Below, one piece after another: positions 44,576-56,630 of a DNA stretch of 64,000 bases (the first letter of the stretch is position 1; each line of letters opens with the position of its first letter). This stretch comes from Dryomyza anilis (Eukaryota; Arthropoda; Insecta; Diptera; Dryomyzidae): the NCBI GenBank assembly GCA_951804985.1, contig OX638133.1:24458963-24522962 (forward strand), in the 5' to 3' direction. The position numbers were made by a program, and so were the translations under genes. The notes under the pieces are model-generated. The model searched no databases. It had not been told where the DNA came from and saw only the letters and a list, made by a program, of their open reading frames with translations.

Positions 44576-45455
44576 TTTTAAAACATACTTATAGTCATGT
44601 TAACAGCGAAACAAAATATAATTAATATGCAAACATAATGAATGTAAATTTGCTTGCTTCTGCTGTTATTACAATCCAAACCAAAGATAGTCAATTTAAA
44701 TAATAATGTAACAACATTGCAATTACAAATTATTTGTTAATTACATCAAACTAATCTTTTCTATATGTTAAGTTTTTCAAGTAAACTGCAATACAAATAT
44801 ATTTGCTGCAAAAATACGTTTTTCCCAATGTAATATATGCTTTAAAAATAATTCATTCGTTTACATTATTATTTAACATATCAATGGTAAATCAAAACTA
44901 TATCACTGATTTTACTATAATAATTATCAATTTATTATTTAATATGTAGATTTTTATCAACTTTTTATTCTGGGTGTGATAAACAATTCGATGAATTAAA
45001 ATGCTTATTTATCCCATCTGAGGTTATATACAATTGTAATATAATTGATTTCTATTTTTGCACATTTTAAGCTAAATATTTATATATTTCTATAATTTAT
45101 TGACGTTATACAGTATATTTATAATCGATACATACTGACTGCATAAACTAATTGAGGGTGAAATTTTAATTCAATTGGTTGCCAGAAAAGACGCCAAAAT
45201 ATTCAATAAAATCAGTAATCAGTAAAATTCACGAATATCACGACCTATATTCAGAATACAAAAATTTCTAAAAGTTAGTACTTAAAATATGATAAGCATT
45301 GATTTAATAGTATACAGAACAAAATATATTTTGAAATATATTAAAGTTTAATTAATTAGTATTGTATAGTATGAATAATTTATCCTAAATGACTAATTTT
45401 AATAGCAAAAAAAAACATTTAAATAGTAGTAATATTAGTGAAATATTAATGCTAT
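44576..45455. other. AT-rich; decayed MITE ends
   Basis: TTATTCTGGGTGTG at about 44966 looks like a lone CACCCAGAA-type end. 45298-45430 shares GATTTAATAGTATACA, ATTTATCCTA, GACTAATTTTAATAG with the 220 bp MITE family but is decayed. The rest is unassigned. Confidence 0.45.
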
Positions 45456-46407
45456 AGCTGGACCCGTGCACGACTCGTGCCAAGATTTTGTGAATTCATA
45501 GATATAAAGCGATTTTATTGATATAAAAAAACATTATTATTATTTTTTATATCAGGGGCCCGTGCTTCGCTGTGGAAGTTTTTAATGGTTTTATAAATGT
45601 AGTAACCAAATAATAATTCTCCGCCAAAACAACTTTTCTCAAAGACAATTGAGACAGTAGAATATTTCGCCGTAGAATTCTACCCAGTAGAAATCTTCGC
45701 CGTAAAATTCTTCCCCATAGAACGCTTTACCGTAGAATTCTTCCCGGTAGAACTCTTCCCGGTAGAATTCTTCCCGTAGAGTTTTTCCCAATAGAAGTTT
45801 TAGTGTAGTTAGTTTTAATGTGGTGAGTTTTAGTGTGTTGAATTTTTAGTGTGGTGAGTTTTGGTGTGGTGAGTTTTGGTGTGGTGAGTTTTAGTGTGGT
45901 GAGTTTTTATGTGGTGAATTTTTAGTGTAGTGAGTTTTAGTGTGGTGATTTTTATTGTGGTGAGTTTTAGTGCGGTGAGTTTTAGTGTGGTGAGTTTTGG
46001 TGTGGTGAGTTTTTAGTATGGTGAGTTTTAGTGCGGTGAGTTTTAGTGTGGTGAATTTTAGTGTGGTGAATTTTGGTGTGGTGAGTTTTAGTGTGGTGAG
46101 TTTTAGTATGGTGATTTTTTAGTGTGGTGAGTTTTAGCGTGGTGAGTTTTATTGTGGTGAGTTTTAGTGGGGTGTGTTTTAGTGTGGTGAGTTTTAGAGT
46201 GGTGAATTTTAGTTTTGTGTTTCATCTTTTTAGATTGTGTATGTGCTGAGTTATTTCGTTTTGAAAGTTAAGGTTGTATGGGAGGTACCACGCCCCTTTG
46301 TCCAATCCCGCCCATATATAGCCTATGACACCCTCCTTAGTATCCTGTGGCAAAATTTCAGTTAAATCGGTTCAGCGGTTTAGACGTGATGCTGGAACAA
46401 ACAGACC

Positions 46408-46442
<35 letters not shown>

Positions 46443-46476
46443 TGACAGACGGACCAAGAGTTTTATATATATAGAT
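45456..46476 (+). mobile_element. DINE/Helentron-like element, left arm of inverted pair
   Basis: Begins AGCTGGACCCGTGCACGACT, then GGGGCCCGTGCTTCGCTGTG. Next come a ~16 bp array (GTAGAATTCTTCCC type, 45655-45795), a 15 bp array (GTGTGGTGAGTTTTA, about 27 copies, 45800-46220), a conserved tail (AAATCGGTTCAGCGGTTTAG), (ACAG)n at 46399-46455 and a TATATATAGATT end. Tail, microsatellite and end suit the dipteran DINE-1/Helentron-associated class. Non-coding. Confidence 0.75.
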
Positions 46477-46524
46477 TTAATTATTATATTACTCATACGA
46501 CAAGGGGTACTCGTTGAATACTCC

Positions 46525-46560
46525 TAGATGTATGCAGCGTTTAAACGAAATTTTGCAAAC
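46525..46560 (+). repeat. GGGTGACATCGAA-family scrap
   Basis: CCTAGATGTATGCAGCGTTTAA followed by AAATTTTG matches the middle of the repeats at 24005 and 58795. Confidence 0.5.
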
Positions 46561-46633
46561 ACCCAGTAACACTGAAGCGAATTCTCATAATTCAGAACTA
46601 TTTTTTTGAAGATGTTATGTATTAAATAGACTA

Positions 46634-46882
46634 AGGGCCATTTTCACCATATTCGTTTCCCTAGTAGAAATTGTAATAGGGTCATTACAATGAACTGATT
46701 ATTGCATTTTTTTCATGTCATAACCCGATCAGTTACATGACGGTCATGATCTGGACATTATCATGTATACCATAATAAGGCAAATTTCTACTAAGGTTCA
46801 GCACTAACTGCCACTTTAACTGATATTTATCCATAGAATATTTGGAATTGAAACACTTAACTGGATATTGTGATAACGGCCC
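46634..46882. mobile_element. 249 bp MITE, AGGGCCATTTTCAC ends
   Basis: Left AGGGCCATTTTCACCATATT, right GATATTGTGATAACGGCCC, inverted with a few mismatches and flanked by TA. An inner pair (CCTAGTAGAAATTG / AATTTCTACTAAGG) adds a second fold. It lies between the two DINE-like arms. Confidence 0.75.
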
Positions 46883-48245
46883 TAAATGACAAACAAAGAA
46901 TTAATACCATTTATGAAAAAGACTATGTTTTTATTATACTATGCTACTTGTTAACCACAAAATGTATTGTGTCTAATATTTTATATAAATTAATAGACTC
47001 ATATGTATTAGCATTAGCACTAAAAACTCGGTGGAAATTCTGACGTGAATACCCCATATGTTAATCGAGTGTATTTAGGAATTTCTAAAATAAACAAATA
47101 TAACTTAAAAATTGCGTCCAACATCAACATAAAATTTCAGCCAACTAGAATTGTTTCATCTTAATTCAAGTATATCAAATTAAAAATTTTTTTTTGTTTT
47201 TTTTTTTTTTGTGTTATTTTTTCATTTAATTACTTTTTTTATGTACAAATCAATTAAACTATGCGCGTGAGTACGAAAAATTAAATAAATCATATTAATG
47301 GATTTTCACTGAAATGTATAAAAATATTAAAATGTTTTTCCAACTATTAATGTATAGTATAGAGATTTACTTTAAATGAGTTCTATGTAGTATATATGAA
47401 TATTTTATAAATGCTTTTAACTGCAAAAACTATGAGATATGCTGATGAAATAAAGTTTTCGAATAAAATTATAATAGTATCATAAACTTTTTAATATTTG
47501 TAAAAACTTTAAAAAATTAAAAATTATACTTCAACTCTGCATTATTGGAATAATTTAAATTGCATAGTTAAAAACGATAGTTTGTTGTTGTTGAATATGC
47601 AATCTATATAGTTTATAATTATAATTAATTTCTTATAAATAAATAATTACGCAAAATCATAAAGTACATATTATGCTTTCGTGTTAATTGAAAAATTACT
47701 AAATTGCCTGCTTCTAAGAAATAACGGAAAAATGAAATAAATAAGAAATTACGTAAATTTGTTTTCCTATGAATTATGGGATACAAATTAAATTAATTGC
47801 AAAATGTTTCAATTAAATAAATTATAAGAAATTCAATTTTAAGTAATACACATTTATTTGATTGCGACAATTCACGAAATATTTGTTCATTATTTGAATT
47901 TTTGTAAAATAAACAATTATTCGTATTGCAATGATTGGGAATTTTATTTTATTAAATTGGTGCATGGAGAAAATTGTTTACTGAGGATTATGAATAATAT
48001 AAGTTATGAATTTATAAGTTATATTATGTATAATACTAAAAAAATGCGGCATGCATTAAAAACTGGAAATCACTATGTATTTGTTATTAATAGGATTCAT
48101 GAAATTTAAAAATTTTTATTATTAATCATAACCGGCGAAATTTTGAATATTTTATCATAATTTGTATTCATATTGCATACATAATTCAAGGCAGTTGTGA
48201 AAAAGAACATCTTAGCTGCAGTCTAATTATTTAAGTGAGTGCGAA
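46883..48245. other. Centre of the inverted DINE pair; AT-rich, unassigned
   Basis: No transposase or Rep/helicase-like frame is seen. The plus frame at 47858-48109 has no recognisable domain. Whether this centre belongs to the element or to the host is unknown. Confidence 0.4.
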
Positions 48246-49281
48246 AAAAATGTATCATCCTATCTATCTATATATATAAAACTCTTGGTCCGTCTGTCAG
48301 TCTGTCGGTCTGTCTGTCTGTTTGTTCCAGCATCACGTCTAAACCGCTATAGGCTATATATGGACGCGATTGGACAAAGGGGCGTGGTACTTCCCATACA
48401 ACCTAAACATTCCAAACGACATAACTCAGCAAAAACACAAGCTAAAAAGATGAAACAAAAAACTCAAATAAAAAAAAATATATACAAAAGCAACCACATC
48501 ACATTAAAACTCACCACAATGAAACTCACCACACTAAAATTCACCACACTAAAATTCACCACACTAAAATTCACCACACTAAAACTCACCACAATAAAAT
48601 TCACCACAGTAAAATTCACCACACTGAAACTCACTACAATAAAATTCACCACACTAAAACTCACCACACTAAAACTCACCACACTAAAACTCACCACACT
48701 AAAACTTACCACACTAAAACTCACCACACCAAAATTCACCACACTAAAACTCACCACACTAAAACTTACCACACTAAAACTCACCACACAAAAATTCACC
48801 ACACTAAAACTCACCACACTAAAACTTACCACACTAAAACTCACCACAATAAAATTCACCACTCTAAAACCCACCACACTTAAACTCACCACACTGAAAC
48901 TCACCACAATAAAACTCACCACACTAAAATTTCTACAGTGAAAAACTCTACCGGAAAGAATTCTACGGGAAAGAAATCTACCGGGAACAATTCTACCGGG
49001 ATGAGTTCTACGGGAAGATTTCTACTGGGAAGAATTCTACGGGAAAGCGTTCTATGGGGAAGAATTTTACGGGGCAGTCTGAGAAAAATTGTCTTTGAGA
49101 AAAGTTGTTTTGGCGGAGAATTATTATTTGACTACTACATTTATAAAACCAATAAAAAAAACTTTCACAGCCAAGCACGGGCCCCTGATATAAATAATAA
49201 AAATGTTTTTTTATATTAATAAAATCGCTCCATATCTTTTAATTCACAAAATCTTGGCACGAGTCGTGCACGGGTCCAGCT
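48246..49281 (-). mobile_element. DINE/Helentron-like element, right arm of inverted pair
   Basis: Reverse complement of 45456-46476 in the same order: TCTATATATATAAAACTC, (GTCT)n at 48295-48330, TCTAAACCGCTATAGG, a CACCACACTAAAACT array (48497-48935, about 29 copies), the GGGAAGAATTCTACG array, and GCACGGGCCCCTG..GCACGAGTCGTGCACGGGT to CCAGCT. The 218-residue frame across the array is periodic (Lys-Leu-Thr-Thr) and not a gene. Confidence 0.75.
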
Positions 49282-50142
49282 AATAAATCATAAATTAAAA
49301 TCTTAAATTGAAAAATTTTATTAGCAAAATATTTATACATATTTAAAAAATTTTGTAGTACTATTTACGAGTTATTCTGTGAATTACTTTATTTGTTTGT
49401 ATAATTTAAACAATGTTAAACGCGTGATGTTAATATGTTTACGAATTAATTAGCATTTGTAGAATAAAAACATTAAAATATTCGTAAAGATATAAACATA
49501 ATGCGTAACTTTACGAATGTTAATTGGTTTCAGATTGGCTTATTCAAATTTCGTTCTGTATTACAAACTTTGCCGGTTTTTACTTGCTTTGGTCAGTATA
49601 CTCATGATAATGAGGACTTGCTGGTTCACATATCATGTAAACGTTTCCCACAGTCCTTTGATGTTTATGTATCTCAATGGATTTGGTACGTAACCATCGC
49701 AATTAAGTAGTGTTGTTGACATCTATGCAATATGATTTCGCTCATTCATTATTGCAATACGTTAATATGTTATATGACAAAAATGTAAGAGTACGTACAG
49801 CATTGTGACAGCGTAAATCCTTCACGCCCACAACTCCCTAGTAATAATATGGTATTAATGCCACTCATCGCTACATAAAAAAAACAAATTGTGTAAATAT
49901 GAAAAATAAAACAGGTTTCAAATCATTTAACACGGATCGTTTTAGAATTTGGAAATGTCAAAACTACGAAAACAAATTCGTTACAAAATGTCAGATATTT
50001 CAATAGCGCAATTTTTTGAATTAAATAAAACATTAACGAAAACGAAATGAATAACTAACGAAGAAAAGCGAAAACCAGTTGGGAAGGTTAGATCACATGG
50101 GAAATTTTAAAGTAGGTGTAATTATGATAGTTAGGATTATCA
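49282..50142. other. Unassigned, partly unique
   Basis: The plus frame at 49501-49710 has no recognisable domain. 49500-49720 and 49790-49870 are less AT-rich. No splice-bounded exon seen. Confidence 0.35.
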
Positions 50143-50802
50143 AAATTATAGTCGGTCTAAGCCGACTATAAATACCCTACACATATGTGTGGTTACCATT
50201 CAAAGTGATATAAAGGTCACCAGGGTATACGAATCCTGAAAATAACTACAAACATTTAATCGCTGAAGAATTTCCATTCATTTGATACCCATATTTACAA
50301 ATGGGTAGGTGTACCGAATTTCGATTTTTTTTTTGTGAACCACAAGTCTTTTCGCCGTTTTTTCATGTATTTGAGCATGATGTCAATATATATTTGACCA
50401 AAAAAGTTTACCTAAGCACGTATACATAAAAATTGATCTTTATATGTACATTTTATATGAGGTATTTGAACATAAGTGGTCGGATCATAGGTCACAATGG
50501 ATCGATCTCGCCAATTTTTTCGCACATACAGCGTAGGTATATTAGTAATCGAAGTTATAAGTTTCATTTATCTAGCTCTTCAATTTTAAAAGTCTTAGGG
50601 ATTTCAACAGACAGACAGACAGACGGACAGACAGACGGACAGACAGACAGACGGACAGACGGACATCGCTAAATCGACTCAGGAGGTCATGCTGATCAAG
50701 AATATATATACTTTTCCATACCGGAGATGCTTCCTTCTGGGTGTTACAAACGGCGTACCAAACTGAATATACCCTTTCACTTTTAGTGTAGGGTATAAAA
50801 AG
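50143..50802 (+). mobile_element. mini-me/DINE-like element, near complete
   Basis: The 5' end is a hairpin, TATAGTCGG..CCGACTATA, followed by AATACCCTACACATATGTG. (ACAG/ACGG)n lies at 50607-50663, then a core (ATCGACTCAGGAGGTCATGC, TGATCAAG), a short (TA)n, TTCCTTCTGGGTGTTACAAA, and a TAGTGTAGGGTATAAAA end. The order (GTCY)n, conserved core, (TA)n is what I recall for dipteran mini-me elements. Other copies are at 51636-53290 (split), 11176 and 61978. Confidence 0.82.
50607..50663 (+). repeat. ACAG/ACGG microsatellite
   Basis: (ACAG) and (ACGG) units mixed, about 14 in a row, internal to the mini-me element. Confidence 0.95.
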
Positions 50803-51635
50803 AATATGTAATTGGAATTCATTTTATATTTAGTTTTTTTTTTCATGTTATTATATAATACGTATTTCAAGAATTTTCTTCGCTTATCAGTCACACCTCC
50901 TAGAGCATTACAATATCCGTTCGAACTTAAAAAACTTAAAAACTTATACCAAATGGTTGTAGGTTATAATGAAAACATGACATATTATTTTTAAAATATA
51001 AATTTATTTAAAATATAGTTTTTATTAAATTAAATTGGTACTAATTTTGAATTGCATTTATCTAATAACTACAAATAAAATTATTTCAAGAATATTTTTA
51101 TTTGTTTTTAATATATTTTTTTCTCGGTGTATTTGTGTACCAGCTGTTGTGTTTTGGAATATGTTCCATAAGTTGTAGTATGGCTGCTTACAACACATCT
51201 CTCACCGTATCCGCAATTCCCACTGCAAGCTGATGGTGGTGAGAGTTTTCGGATGCTTACCCAACCGATGTCCATCGTATTTCAAGTTTAGAAACAGCGA
51301 AACCTCTGGCGATTATATCCCATGACCTTATTGCGTTGCGTTTGTCCAAATGTGACATTTGATTGTCACATTCCGTGATGACCGATGCCACATTTCTGTT
51401 GAGTGCCACCATGCAACGTTAGTTTTGACATTATTGACTTTATTAGAATTGCGCTTAGTTTATGCGAAATGTTTCAAAATTATTCCTGATTGGTATGGAA
51501 TCAATACTAAGAATGTCTTATGCTTAATACCTAATTACAACATATTTTCTGACAATTCCGTGATTATTATAAAATAAAGCAGTAAGGAAGGTGGGTCACA
51601 TGGTATTTTTTTTGATATTTTGTGTAATGAAGTTA
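50803..51635. other. Unassigned; unique patch 51140-51480
   Basis: 51140-51480 is non-repetitive and GC-raised. The plus frame at 51359 has no recognisable domain. Confidence 0.35.
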
Positions 51636-51700
51636 GTAAAAATAGTGAAAGCTATAGTCAGTCAAAACCGACTATAAAAACAGCAAACATATGCGGTCAT

Positions 51701-52796
51701 CAAAAAAACGTATTTAACGTAAATATAGCAACTGTAATAAATTGATACAAAATAATTAATTCTATTAATATATTTAATTAGATATACGAATTTTTTAATA
51801 GTATAAATCTAATACTATCTGGGTTTGATTATATGCTAAAATATACATACCACATATACAAACCGACAGTTTTACAGCCATTACACAGTTTTAAATTCAC
51901 TACATTGTTTCATCGCAACGCGTGCTTGCATATTCGGTAAAATACAACATATATGTTCTTCATATTAAAAATATTTTTTTTCGTTAATTTTTTGCCGTAC
52001 TTCTCTGTTCTCCAGTAGTTCTTGTATTTTATTTTTGATATAATGCTTGCTCGACATGCATAAATTAGTAACATTTTTTATAATATATTTATTTATAAAT
52101 TATAATTACAACTTTTTATTAATTAAAAGTTATATTTATAAAAAAATATAATTATAAAAAAAAAAAAATTTCGAATAAATTTTTTTTTTAAATTTGGATT
52201 TTTCGAGAAAAAAAATTTTGTTCGTAGAAATTTTTTTTCGGAAAAAATGTTTTTTCCAACAATTAAAAAAAAAAAATTTCGGAGAATTTGTTTCTGTTAT
52301 TTTTTTAAAATAAAAAGTTTACACTTTTAAAAGATTTTTTTTTTTGAAAAATTCGTCAAAAAATAATATATTTATTAATATTATGAACAAATTCATCAAT
52401 ATGACGATTCAAATTCATTGTATTGAATATTTCGTTTATATATATAATGAATACATTCATTAATATGTCATTTAATGAACGGTGGTATCAATATGATGAA
52501 TCTGGTAGTTGGTGAAAAAATTCATTATATTTATGAATTATCATATTGATGATTTTTTTTCTGTGTATAAATATATAATATTATATAATAAATAAAATAA
52601 ATAAAAATAGCAAATAAAAATATACATCTTTTTCATCGGGTGTGTTAATTTCCTTTAATGTGTGTTCAATTAATTTATTAATTAATATAATTAAATATTT
52701 ATTCAATACAATTAAATGTATATCGGCGATGAAACAGTTAAAAAATAATTGTATTGATACATTTTTTGCTATATTTGCAAATGAATTTTGTCTGTG
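51701..52796 (+). mobile_element. Composite Tc1/mariner-type MITE inside mini-me
   Basis: Left CAAAAAAACGTATTTAACGT and ..AATATAGCAAC resembles the GACGTAAATATAGCAAC family. The right end TTTTGTCTGTG is followed by TA. The outer 200-250 bp match window positions 1-220 and 700-838. The middle is occupied by a truncated ATCATATTGATG MITE (51938-52565). Confidence 0.7.
51938..52565 (+). mobile_element. ATCATATTGATGAATT MITE, 5' truncated
   Basis: Starts inside the family at AAAATACAACATAT and shares TGCCGTACTTCTC..GTTCTC.AGTAGTT with 54290-54320. It keeps the right end ATATTGATGATTTTTTTTCTGTG, followed by TA. Confidence 0.75.
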
Positions 52797-53290
52797 TATT
52801 TAAATAATCTTGAAAATAACTCCGTACTTGTAATCGCTTAAGAATTTTATTTGAGTATAATATGTGCTCCTAATTTCAATTAATTTTTTCGGTTCGTGAG
52901 GAAAACATTCTTTTTCAATATTTGAAGATAAATTCAAAGTGTTGTTACAAAAAAACGTTCGCTTGATCCGGTATAAAGTTAAATTCACACTAGTATTATA
53001 TGAGGTATTTGAACATAAGTGGTCGGTTCACACGTCCCAATAGACCGATTATGTCAATTTAAATTAAATACACATATAGATACATATATAGTTAATCTAA
53101 CTTCGTAGTTTCATTAAAAAAGCTTTTCCAGTTTCTCCGTAATTATGATTTATATATGCAGGCAGACGATTAAAATCGACGAGGAGCATATAATAAATTT
53201 ACTTCTCAATACTGGACTCGCTACCTTCTGGGTGTTACAAATGTATGACCAAAGTGAATATACCTTTTGACTTTTATTATAAGATATAAA

Positions 53291-54008
53291 AAATATAAGC
53301 AGTAAAAGAATTAATCAAAATCTATAAAGAGCATATCTTTGAAATTAGTTTAGAAATGTTACGAACGTTTTACATAATTAGTACAAATTCCTGAAAATCA
53401 TAAATTTTCATCGAAATGCAGCATATTAAAACTTTAATAATTAAATAGTTTCAAAGTAATTTCGCATGTCGTCGGGTTATAAGTGTTAGGTTACAAAATG
53501 AGCTTAATTAATATACAATTACTTTTAGTATATAATAATGTGTTAATTTTTTAATAATACATGTAGGCATTTATATACAAAAGCGTGTACAAAATGTACT
53601 TTGTAATAATGACGAATAGAATTGTACAAATGATTAATGTAATGCATGAATCGCTCTTGTACTTGTAGGATTAATGAGTGTGTTTTGTATAGCTTCAACC
53701 TTTTATAGAATACTGCTTTAACATATCTAGAATTCTTTTATATAACTTTATAAAGCATATATTTTGTGTAAAGAATTCAATATTCGCATGATTTGCGATG
53801 TTCATCATAATGTATGCTATTTAATGTGCCAGACTTTGCTGGTGACACGTATTAACCTCGATATGAATAAGTAAGCTTTAGCCATTACATATTACACCGT
53901 ACGACAACATTCATCTTTTGACTGCACACATGAGATGGACCACTTCGATTCATATCATATTTTCATATTACATAAAATTTTGGTCGAAGATTTGAAAAAA
54001 GTTAGGTG
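53291..54008. other. AT-rich, nothing recognised
   Basis: No element or exon recognised. 53810-53935 is slightly less AT-rich. Confidence 0.4.
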
Positions 54009-54906
54009 TATCATATTGATGAATTCCGTTCTTCAAACTATGATTCATTGTATTGAAGAACCATTCATAATATTAATGACTAGCGACATCAATGCTATGA
54101 ATGCGATCATCAATATGATGAACACTTGGTAACTGTCGAAAAAGTGTTCTTCAATATGATGTATTGAATGTATTGAATGTTTCATCATATTAATGAACCA
54201 GAACATAAAATACAACATATTTTAGTTCATATTGAAGAATGCTGTTCATCAAACCAAATTTCAGTCAAAATATTTATTTTTCGTTCATTTTCTGCCGTAC
54301 TTCTCAGTTCTCAAGTAGTTATTGTGTGTTATTTCTTAAATAATGCTTGTTCGACATGCATAAATTAGTAAAATGTTTCATAATATATTTATTTATAATT
54401 ACAACTTTTTATTAATAAAAAGTTATATTTATAAAAAAAATATATTAAAAAAGAATTTTTTTGTTTGAAAAAAAAAAAAAAAAAATTTCAAACGAAAAAT
54501 TTTGAATCATTTTTTATTTATAAAAAATATTATAAATAAAAATTTGTTTTCCGAAAACAAAATTTTTTTCGAATAATTCTTTTTTTGAAAAACATTTTTT
54601 TTTTTTGTTATTTTTTAAATAACATTTTTACAACACTTTTCGAATTATTTTCTAAATTTTTTTTTGAAAAATTCTTAAAAAAATATTATATTCATAAATA
54701 TTATGAACAAATTCATCAATATGACGATTCAAATTCATTGTATTGAATATTTCGTTCTTCACTATGATGTTCAAAAGTATGAATAATTTAATATATATAA
54801 TGAACATATTCATCAATATGTCAGTTAATGAACAATATCTGGTAGTTGGTGAAAAAATTCATAATTATTTTATATAAATTCATCATATTGATGTTTTTTT
54901 TAATGT
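54009..54906 (+). mobile_element. ATCATATTGATGAATT MITE, long form
   Basis: Left ATCATATTGATGAATTCCGT, right AAATTCATCATATTGATG followed by a decayed TTTTTTTAATG end, so the CACAG terminal bases are lost. Compared with 14041-14745 it has an extra ~170 bp (TTCATTTTCTGCCGTACTTC to TTCGACATGCATAAATTAG). Frames are non-coding. Confidence 0.82.
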
Positions 54907-54919
54907 ATGAGATGGGTTT

Positions 54920-56180
54920 TATTTGCATTTTAAGGACGTAAGTATCATAAAATTTTACTTTAATAAATTTGAATTGATTTTTAAAATATTTCATAGAATA
55001 TCGGTTAAAATATCTCATAGTAGCAAAACCGCTTTCATATCCATCCAGAGAGATCTCAGCTACAAAATATGTGCCGCAATTATTTTTTTTTATGAAAATT
55101 GCATGCATTTCAAATACAAATAAAAACCTGCAAACGTCATGATCTAAAATAAAAAGTATATAACAGTAGCAAAAAAGGTTGTTAATATAGCAAAAATGTT
55201 TGCTAAAATAGCAAAAATGTTTGCTAAAATAGCAAAAATGTTTGATAAAATAGCAAACATGTTTTCTAAAATAGCAAAAATGTTTGCTAAAATAGCAAAA
55301 ACGTTTGCTGAAAGCGCCGGATTTCGCTGAAACAGCCAATGCCAGTTTGCTTTTTAAGCAAACTTTTTTTATGCTATTAGAGCAGACAATTTTAGTTATT
55401 TTAACTAATTTTTAGCTGTTAACTTCAATTTATAAAAAAAGTTAATAAAATAAATATTTTTTTTTTGTATTTTAAAATTTTTTTTATTTCTTATATACTT
55501 TACTTTTTTTGTATATTATTATTTTTCTTTAAGTAAAAGTATATAAGAAAAAAAAATAATATTAAAAGCAGAAAACCATTTTTTTTTATTATCTTTTTAT
55601 AAATTGTAGTAAACAGCAAAAAATTAGTTAAAACAGCTAAAATTGTCTGCTCTAATAGCATTAAAAAAAGTTTGCTTAAACAGCAAACTTTCATTTGCTG
55701 CTTCAGCAAAATCCAGCGCTTTCCTCTTTTCAACAAACATTTTTGCTATTTCAGCGTAGTATATCAGAGTATATATATCAGAGTGTATATTCAGAGTATA
55801 TCTTCACTTCACTATGTAACTATTGAATTCGTGCATTATTATTACGTAGAAGAAATATCTGTTTTAAATAAAAATGTTGTAGAATAAGAGTGTACGAACT
55901 ATAGGGGTATTAGCTGCAGCGTAATGTGACTTTGGAGCCATCTAGTGTACGCTAGCTACCCTAGCGATATGTACACCAGTGACACTAGCACGATCTTCTT
56001 GATCACTAGCAGAACTAAGATTCCTAGCAAACAGTTTGCTATTGCTAACAAAAGCAGAAAGTTATTTTAAAGTTTGCTAAAATTTAGCATTCAGAGTTTG
56101 CTATTAGTGTAGTTTTAAGTACAAGTCTATTTATTATTTGTGCAAAATACTGTCGAATGGTGTTATTAAATTGGAACATA
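54920..56180 (+). repeat. Dispersed repeat split by the TAGCAAA element
   Basis: 54960-55090 and 56135-56180 together match the continuous copy at 23195-23420 (GATCTCAGCTACAAAATATGTG, then AAATACTGTCGAATGGTGT). The intervening 55150-56115 is a separate element. Confidence 0.6.
55150..56115. mobile_element. TAGCAAA fold-back-like element
   Basis: A 22 bp tandem repeat (AAAATGTTTGCTAAAATAGC, six copies, 55190-55310) is followed by arms that pair: CAGTTTGCTTTTTAAGCAAAC..GCTATTAGAGCAGACAATTT (55330-55395) with AATTGTCTGCTCTAATAGC..AGTTTGCTTAAACAGCAAAC (55640-55690). More TTTGCTA / TAGCAAA blocks follow at 55985-56110. The minus frame through the repeats is periodic and not a gene. Confidence 0.75.
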
Positions 56181-56405
56181 CATGCAATGTATTAAGCATT
56201 AGACATGCTGTATTTTCTACATGTTAAAACCAGTGAATCAAATCACAATCGTAACCGATATCTGTTTAATTTTTAAAACCTAAATTTAAAGACTAAACTA
56301 AATTCCTTAAAGTAATGCAATGTTTATGATGCACAACACTGCATTATCGATAACATCTAAAACTGAGTTTAGTCTACATATATAGACAAACTCGCACACA
56401 TCCTA

Positions 56406-56630
56406 AGGGTGTTTGCGAATTCGACGAAATTGTTGACTAAACTAAATTTAAGCGGTAATGCAGTGCTCGACTTTTCAATTTAGAAAATTTTCGAGCAGAC
56501 TAAATTGAACTAAATTAGAAGACATCAAAAAGACATATGAGAATCTATTAAGTATGGGCTTTAACAATTACCGGATCACATGAAATGCGTTCAATTTAGT
56601 ATAGTCATCAATTTAGTCGAATACACACCC
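56406..56630. mobile_element. 225 bp MITE, AGGGTGTNTNCGAATTCGAC ends
   Basis: Left AGGGTGTTTGCGAATTCGAC, right GTCGAATACACACCC, inverted with mismatches and continuing through AAATTG.TGACTA..ACTAAATT. TA precedes the left end and follows the right. CTAAATT motifs are frequent inside. Confidence 0.75.

Larger units (their letters stand above)
51636..53290 (+). mobile_element. mini-me/DINE-like element split by a MITE complex
   Basis: The 5' hairpin (TATAGTCAG..CCGACTATA at about 51654) is followed by ..AACATATGCGGTCAT, then 1.1 kb of foreign sequence. The element resumes at about 52800 with AATCTTGAAAATAACTCCG and continues through TATATGAGGTATTTGAACAT, AAGTGGTCGG and CCTTCTGGGTGTTACAAA to about 53290. 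Its microsatellite is reduced to GCAGGCAGACG. Confidence 0.8.

Noticed and set aside
45800..46220. Regular 15 bp repeats as a possible CRISPR or repeat-protein gene
   Set aside because: No spacers; the array is mirrored in the other arm at 48497-48935 and belongs to the element.
46399..46455. ACAG tract as an independent microsatellite of interest
   Set aside because: It is a fixed internal module of the DINE-like arm, present also in the mirror arm.
48285..48941. Longest open frame in the window (218 codons), Lys-Leu/Phe-Thr-Thr repeats
   Set aside because: It is a translation of a 15 bp minisatellite inside a DINE-like arm; the opposite strand and the other arm are equally open. No domain, start context or splice support.
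55190..55310. Regular short repeats resembling a CRISPR array
   Set aside because: Units are directly contiguous without unique spacers, in clearly eukaryotic transposon DNA. Plain minisatellite.
54821..55339. 172-codon minus frame with repeated Phe-Cys-Tyr-Phe-Ser-Lys-His
   Set aside because: Produced by the 22 bp TAGCAAA tandem repeat; the rest crosses MITE sequence.
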